NCBI GenBank assembly: GCA_018665505.1
Contig: JABJCS010000106.1
Coordinates: 1-9,565, forward strand
Origin: Alphaproteobacteria bacterium
GTDB taxonomy: Bacteria; Pseudomonadota; Alphaproteobacteria; UBA8366
Direction: 5' to 3'
DNA: 9,565 nucleotides
Shown here: positions 7,378-9,565 of the stretch, one piece after another
Numbering within the stretch: position 1 is the stretch's first letter
How the letters are laid out: every line of letters starts with the position of its first letter
Notes under the pieces: generated by a model
Told to the model about the DNA's origin: nothing
What the model saw: only the letters and a program-made list of their open reading frames with translations
The model's database searches: none
Made by a program: the position numbers and the translations under genes

Positions 7378-8424
7378 TTAGACCGTGGCACCTGTCATGC
7401 GGGATTGCAGCAGGTCGAAATGCTCCCACCCCTGCTGGCGCTGGCCCGATTCCAGGTCGCGGATTAATTCAGCCAAGAGCGTATTCAACGGCATATCGAC
7501 ACCGATTTTCTTGCCGGTTGCCAATACAGGCAGCAGCAATGTGTCGAGCTCGGTCTTACGTTTGCGGACCGCGATGTCGCGCCACATGCCGCTGTGTTTC
7601 TTGGCGCTTCCCTTACGGTGCTCATATATGATCTCGAACACACTATCGGCGGCGGCCTGATCCGAGGCTTGCGTGAATCCGCTCGGGTCGAAGGGATCGA
7701 AACCTTCCAGCGCGGTGTTCTGTTTCTCGGCGATCCGGATCACTTCGCGAGTGAGTTCCGTCAGCATTGCGCGATATTTTTGCGAGCCGAACATATCGTT
7801 CAATTCGGCGTCGATGACGGCGTTCGCCCACAGCAATGAACAATAGGCGAGCTTACTCCAAAGAAATCCCCAGATATTGGCGCTGGCGATGGCGTTCGGC
7901 TCGAAATGCCGCAAACTGTCGCGCAGGTTCATGATGCGGGGTGTCAGGCGGCCGTCTATCTCGCCAACGACTACTGTGCTGCGCGCGCCGAACAGAATAT
8001 CGCCAGGGCCATGATAATCCGCGCCGAAATTGATGAAAGCGCCAATCGTGCGCTCTGGTCCGACAATCCCCGCAATCGTCTCTTCATTCAGACCGTTTTG
8101 GACGGAGACCACATAACCATCCTGCGCGAGGTGAGGTTTCAGGGCCTCGGTCGCGGCTGCCGTGTCTTGGCCTTTCACACAGAGCAGGACTTTACGAAAA
8201 CGGCCGTCCAAGGACGACGGCGTGGCGGCCTTAATGGGTGTTGTGAACTCGTCGACCGGCCCTCTGATGGTGAGGCCAGTTTCGTTCATAGCGTCGACAT
8301 GGTCCGAGACGAGATCGACCATCAAGACTGGCCGGCCAGCCCGCGCCAAATAGGCGCCAATGGTGCCGCCGATGGCCCCCGCGCCCCAGATCAAGATCGG
8401 AGCTTTGTCCGTCTCTATCGTCAT
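7378..8424 (-). CDS. ketopantoate reductase (ApbA/PanE) family NAD(P)-dependent oxidoreductase, substrate uncertain
   Basis: 6-phosphogluconate-dehydrogenase-fold oxidoreductase related to 2-dehydropantoate 2-reductase. The longest frame has 350 residues (numbering below); the preferred start at its third codon gives 348. Visible: the dinucleotide-binding GAGAIGGTIGAYLARAG at 16-32, LLCVKGQDT at 82-90, VQNGLNE with N112 at 110-116, WSKLAYCSLLWANAVID with the probable catalytic lysine K193, and a C-terminal MWRDIAVRKRKTELD with E294. The E. coli enzyme has SSM-LQD where this one has SGM-WRD, and one extra residue before the glutamate. The serine that contacts ketopantoate in E. coli therefore appears replaced by G281. 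That argues for a related 2-oxo or 3-hydroxy acid rather than ketopantoate, but this is inference. It follows ruvX by 19 bases and precedes the CoA-transferase, so the pair may act on one acid and its CoA ester. Confidence 0.88.
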   Translation of the reverse strand: MTIETDKAPILIWGAGAIGGTIGAYLARAGRPVLMVDLVSDHVDAMNETGLTIRGPVDEFTTPIKAATPSSLDGRFRKVLLCVKGQDTAAATEALKPHLAQDGYVVSVQNGLNEETIAGIVGPERTIGAFINFGADYHGPGDILFGARSTVVVGEIDGRLTPRIMNLRDSLRHFEPNAIASANIWGFLWSKLAYCSLLWANAVIDAELNDMFGSQKYRAMLTELTREVIRIAEKQNTALEGFDPFDPSGFTQASDQAAADSVFEIIYEHRKGSAKKHSGMWRDIAVRKRKTELDTLLLPVLATGKKIGVDMPLNTLLAELIRDLESGQRQQGWEHFDLLQSRMTGATV

Positions 8425-8430
8425 GTCCAT

Positions 8431-8435
8431 CTCCC
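8431..8435 (-). promoter_or_regulatory. Shine-Dalgarno that favours the inner ATG of the reductase
   Basis: GGGAG directly abuts the ATG at 8430-8428, which is too close to work for that codon. It sits six bases before the in-frame ATG at 8424-8422, an ideal distance. The shorter start is therefore preferred. Confidence 0.55.
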
Positions 8436-8443
8436 GGGTTAGC

Positions 8444-8917
8444 CTAGTTGTTTTGCGAGGCCATCAGATCGAGCGCCCCCTGAAGGATGTAGCTTGCGGC
8501 CATTTTATCGACCACTGCACTGCGTTTTCGCCGCGACATATCCGCCTCATTCACCAGCACTCTTTCGACGGCCATGGTGGAGAGGCGTTCGTCCCAGAAC
8601 GCAATGGGAATGTCGAAGCGCTCCAATAGATTGGCGGCGAATTGTCGGGTCGACTGAACCCGTGGTCCGTCCGAGCCGTCCATGTTTTTCGGTAAACCCA
8701 ATACCAGGCCGCCGATTTGCCGCTCGTCGATAATTGCTTTCAACGCGAGCGCGTCGGACGTGAATTTCTTACGCTGGATCGTCTCAAGTGGTGAGGCGAT
8801 CATGAAGCCGGAATCGGAAATCGCGAGACCAATGGTCTTCGATCCGAGGTCGAGGCCCAACAGCCGCTCTCCCCGTTTGACGGTTTTCCGAAGGTCGTTC
8901 ATTTCTACAATGGTCAT
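8444..8917 (-). CDS. ruvX: RuvX/YqgF-family nuclease (putative Holliday junction resolvase, pre-16S rRNA processing)
   Basis: RNase H-fold protein of the YqgF family, linked to maturation of the 16S rRNA 5' end in E. coli and proposed as a Holliday junction resolvase. The 157 residues contain the full set of family motifs: GLDLGSKTIGLAISD at 21-35 with acidic D23, VLGLPKNMDGSDGPR at 72-86, FWDERLSTMAVER at 107-119 with D109/E110, and VDKMAASYILQGALD at 136-150 with D137. The N-terminus is about ten residues longer than in compact members. The ATG at 8917 is supported by GGGAG (8932-8928) ten bases upstream; an in-frame ATG at 8902 has a poorer site. It is the first gene of the minus-strand run and is divergent from the plus-strand hypothetical gene. 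Confidence 0.95.
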   Translation of the reverse strand: MTIVEMNDLRKTVKRGERLLGLDLGSKTIGLAISDSGFMIASPLETIQRKKFTSDALALKAIIDERQIGGLVLGLPKNMDGSDGPRVQSTRQFAANLLERFDIPIAFWDERLSTMAVERVLVNEADMSRRKRSAVVDKMAASYILQGALDLMASQNN

Positions 8918-8927
8918 GGGCCGTATT

Positions 8928-8932
8928 CTCCC
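8928..8932 (-). promoter_or_regulatory. Shine-Dalgarno of ruvX
   Basis: GGGAG on the minus strand lies ten bases before the ATG at 8917, slightly long but the best site in the region. It supports this start over the inner ATG at 8902. Confidence 0.5.
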
Positions 8933-8968
8933 GCGACCAAGTTGGCGAGGCCAGAGCGAAAATGCCGA

Positions 8969-9020
8969 GAGGTTGCCGGATCGAGCCGAAAGGATGATAT
9001 TAAACGCGGCTCGAAACCTC
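8969..9020. repeat. two-tier inverted repeat in the divergent ruvX/hypothetical intergenic region
   Basis: An inner perfect 8-base inverted repeat, TCGAGCCG (8981-8988) and CGGCTCGA (9007-9014), encloses an A/T-rich 18-base loop. An outer pair, GAGGTT (8969-8974) and AACCTC (9015-9020), adds six more pairs with a six-base bulge on the left side only. It overlaps the candidate plus-strand promoter, so it could be an operator or an RNA hairpin. No T-run follows on either strand, so a terminator is unlikely. Confidence 0.5.
8973..9001 (+). promoter_or_regulatory. candidate promoter for the plus-strand hypothetical gene
   Basis: TTGCCG (8973-8978; 4 of 6) and GATATT (8996-9001; 4 of 6) are separated by 17 bases. 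Transcription would start near 9008 and leave a leader of about 50 bases before the ATG at 9060. The -10 element lies in the loop of the inverted repeat and the -35 element overlaps its outer left arm. Moderate matches only. Confidence 0.3.
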
Positions 9021-9059
9021 GGGCTGGTGTCACACGGGTCTTACATTCAAACGAGTACC

Positions 9060-9539
9060 ATGGTCGAAATCGATCAGAATTTCCGTTTGCGCGTGGCAGC
9101 GCATATCAAGTCCATCGGCGATGCGCCTGATCAATTCGAAGCATGGCGTGCCGATGAGATTGCCGAATTGCTGGCGCCGATGCCGGTTGAGGGTTCGCGG
9201 TTTAAATTTCTGGCCTCCCGGACCGGCAGCAGCTCCGAAGGGGTGGCGGCCGGGGTCGGCAATGTGCAGATCTCCGACGAGGAGAAGAAGCACGAATGGA
9301 GCACCGGTGATCGGTCGTTCCGGTGCGGTGCGTATGTCGTCTCGAAGAAAAGCGATCGCGATTTCGAAATCCGCCATGTCGGCGATGTGGAGCCCGAAAT
9401 GGAAGCGGGTGAGCTGATGCGATTGTGTTTTGAGAACGGCCGCTGGGAAGCTCAGCTCAACGCGCCGCGCACATTCTCGCTCGGTCCCCTGATGCTTGTC
9501 CTCGGCGGCCGGTTCGAGTTGTGGAAGACAGGGGCTTAA
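9060..9539 (+). CDS. hypothetical protein of 159 residues
   Basis: I do not recognise this family. The open frame is longer upstream, but everything before 9060 runs antisense through ruvX or over the intergenic inverted repeat, so the ATG at 9060 is the likely start. A weak GAG precedes it. An in-frame ATG at 8994 has a purine-rich stretch directly abutting it and is less likely. The protein is soluble-looking: no signal peptide, no membrane segment, no cysteine cluster. It starts with a charged helix-prone half (about 1-42, with FEAWRADEIAELL), then a Gly/Ser-rich segment (55-69), and a beta-rich C-terminal half (80-156) with FRCGAYVVSKKSDRDFEIRHV, RLCFENGRWEAQL and a Gly-Gly before the end. 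Codon use resembles its neighbours, so I take it as a real, possibly lineage-restricted gene. It is divergent from ruvX; function unknown. Confidence 0.72.
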   Translation: MVEIDQNFRLRVAAHIKSIGDAPDQFEAWRADEIAELLAPMPVEGSRFKFLASRTGSSSEGVAAGVGNVQISDEEKKHEWSTGDRSFRCGAYVVSKKSDRDFEIRHVGDVEPEMEAGELMRLCFENGRWEAQLNAPRTFSLGPLMLVLGGRFELWKTGA

Positions 9540-9565
9540 AGACCTCCACCCTAACCCTCCCCCGC
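9540..9565 (+). repeat. start of a C-rich intergenic repeat or terminator-like element, cut by the window edge
   Basis: Directly after the TAA at 9537-9539, the sequence ends in CCCTAACCCTCCCCCGC. This resembles the left arm of dispersed proteobacterial intergenic repeats of the type CACCCTAACCCTCTCCCGC, which are normally followed by a complementary G-rich arm to form a hairpin. The right arm would be outside the window, so this is a tentative call. Confidence 0.4.

Noticed and set aside
7308..7391. N-terminal extension of the CoA-transferase (28 residues rich in Pro and Ser) overlapping the end of the reductase gene
   Set aside because: It is low in complexity, unlike the family N-terminus, and a good Shine-Dalgarno sequence sits in front of the inner ATG at 7307.
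8682..9059. Upstream open frame continuous with the plus-strand hypothetical gene
   Set aside because: It runs antisense through ruvX and then over the intergenic inverted repeat; the composition is that of a reverse-strand shadow, and a plausible ATG is at 9060.

Overview
The window looks like a chromosomal housekeeping segment of an alphaproteobacterium. The base composition is moderately GC-rich. The run pyrB-pyrC-plsY-dprA-topA, with ruvX close by, is an order I associate with Alphaproteobacteria, possibly of the Rhodospirillales type. That lineage call is an inference from gene order and protein character, not from a search. I see no rRNA, tRNA, CRISPR array, insertion sequence, phage gene or recognisable defence system. 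No stretch longer than about 300 bases lacks a gene.

Layout: eight genes lie on the minus strand and one on the plus strand. In the direction of minus-strand transcription (right to left) they are ruvX (YqgF-family nuclease), a ketopantoate-reductase-family oxidoreductase, a class III (CaiB/BaiF) CoA-transferase, pyrB (aspartate carbamoyltransferase), a pyrC-type dihydroorotase homologue, plsY (acyl-phosphate glycerol-3-phosphate acyltransferase), dprA and topA. topA runs off the left edge. The plus-strand gene starts divergently from ruvX and encodes an unrecognised soluble protein of 159 residues. Just past its stop, the window ends inside a C-rich stretch resembling the start of a dispersed intergenic repeat.

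How the genes fit together: pyrB and the pyrC homologue overlap by four bases (GTGA) and form a pyrimidine-biosynthesis unit. plsY makes lysophosphatidic acid for membrane lipid synthesis and may have its own promoter just after pyrC. dprA (uptake of single-stranded DNA into recombination) and topA (relaxation of negative supercoils) follow it. The CoA-transferase and the reductase form a closely spaced pair with an unknown substrate, sitting between ruvX and pyrB like an accessory insertion.

Points that stand out: (1) the pyrC homologue has R-x-Q where active dihydroorotases have the metal-binding H-x-H, while the other metal ligands remain, so it may be a non-catalytic partner of PyrB; (2) the CoA-transferase/reductase pair has no known substrate; (3) three intergenic regions contain inverted repeats or promoter-like arrangements (dprA-topA, upstream of pyrB, and ruvX/hypothetical). 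I found no convincing undescribed multi-gene system.
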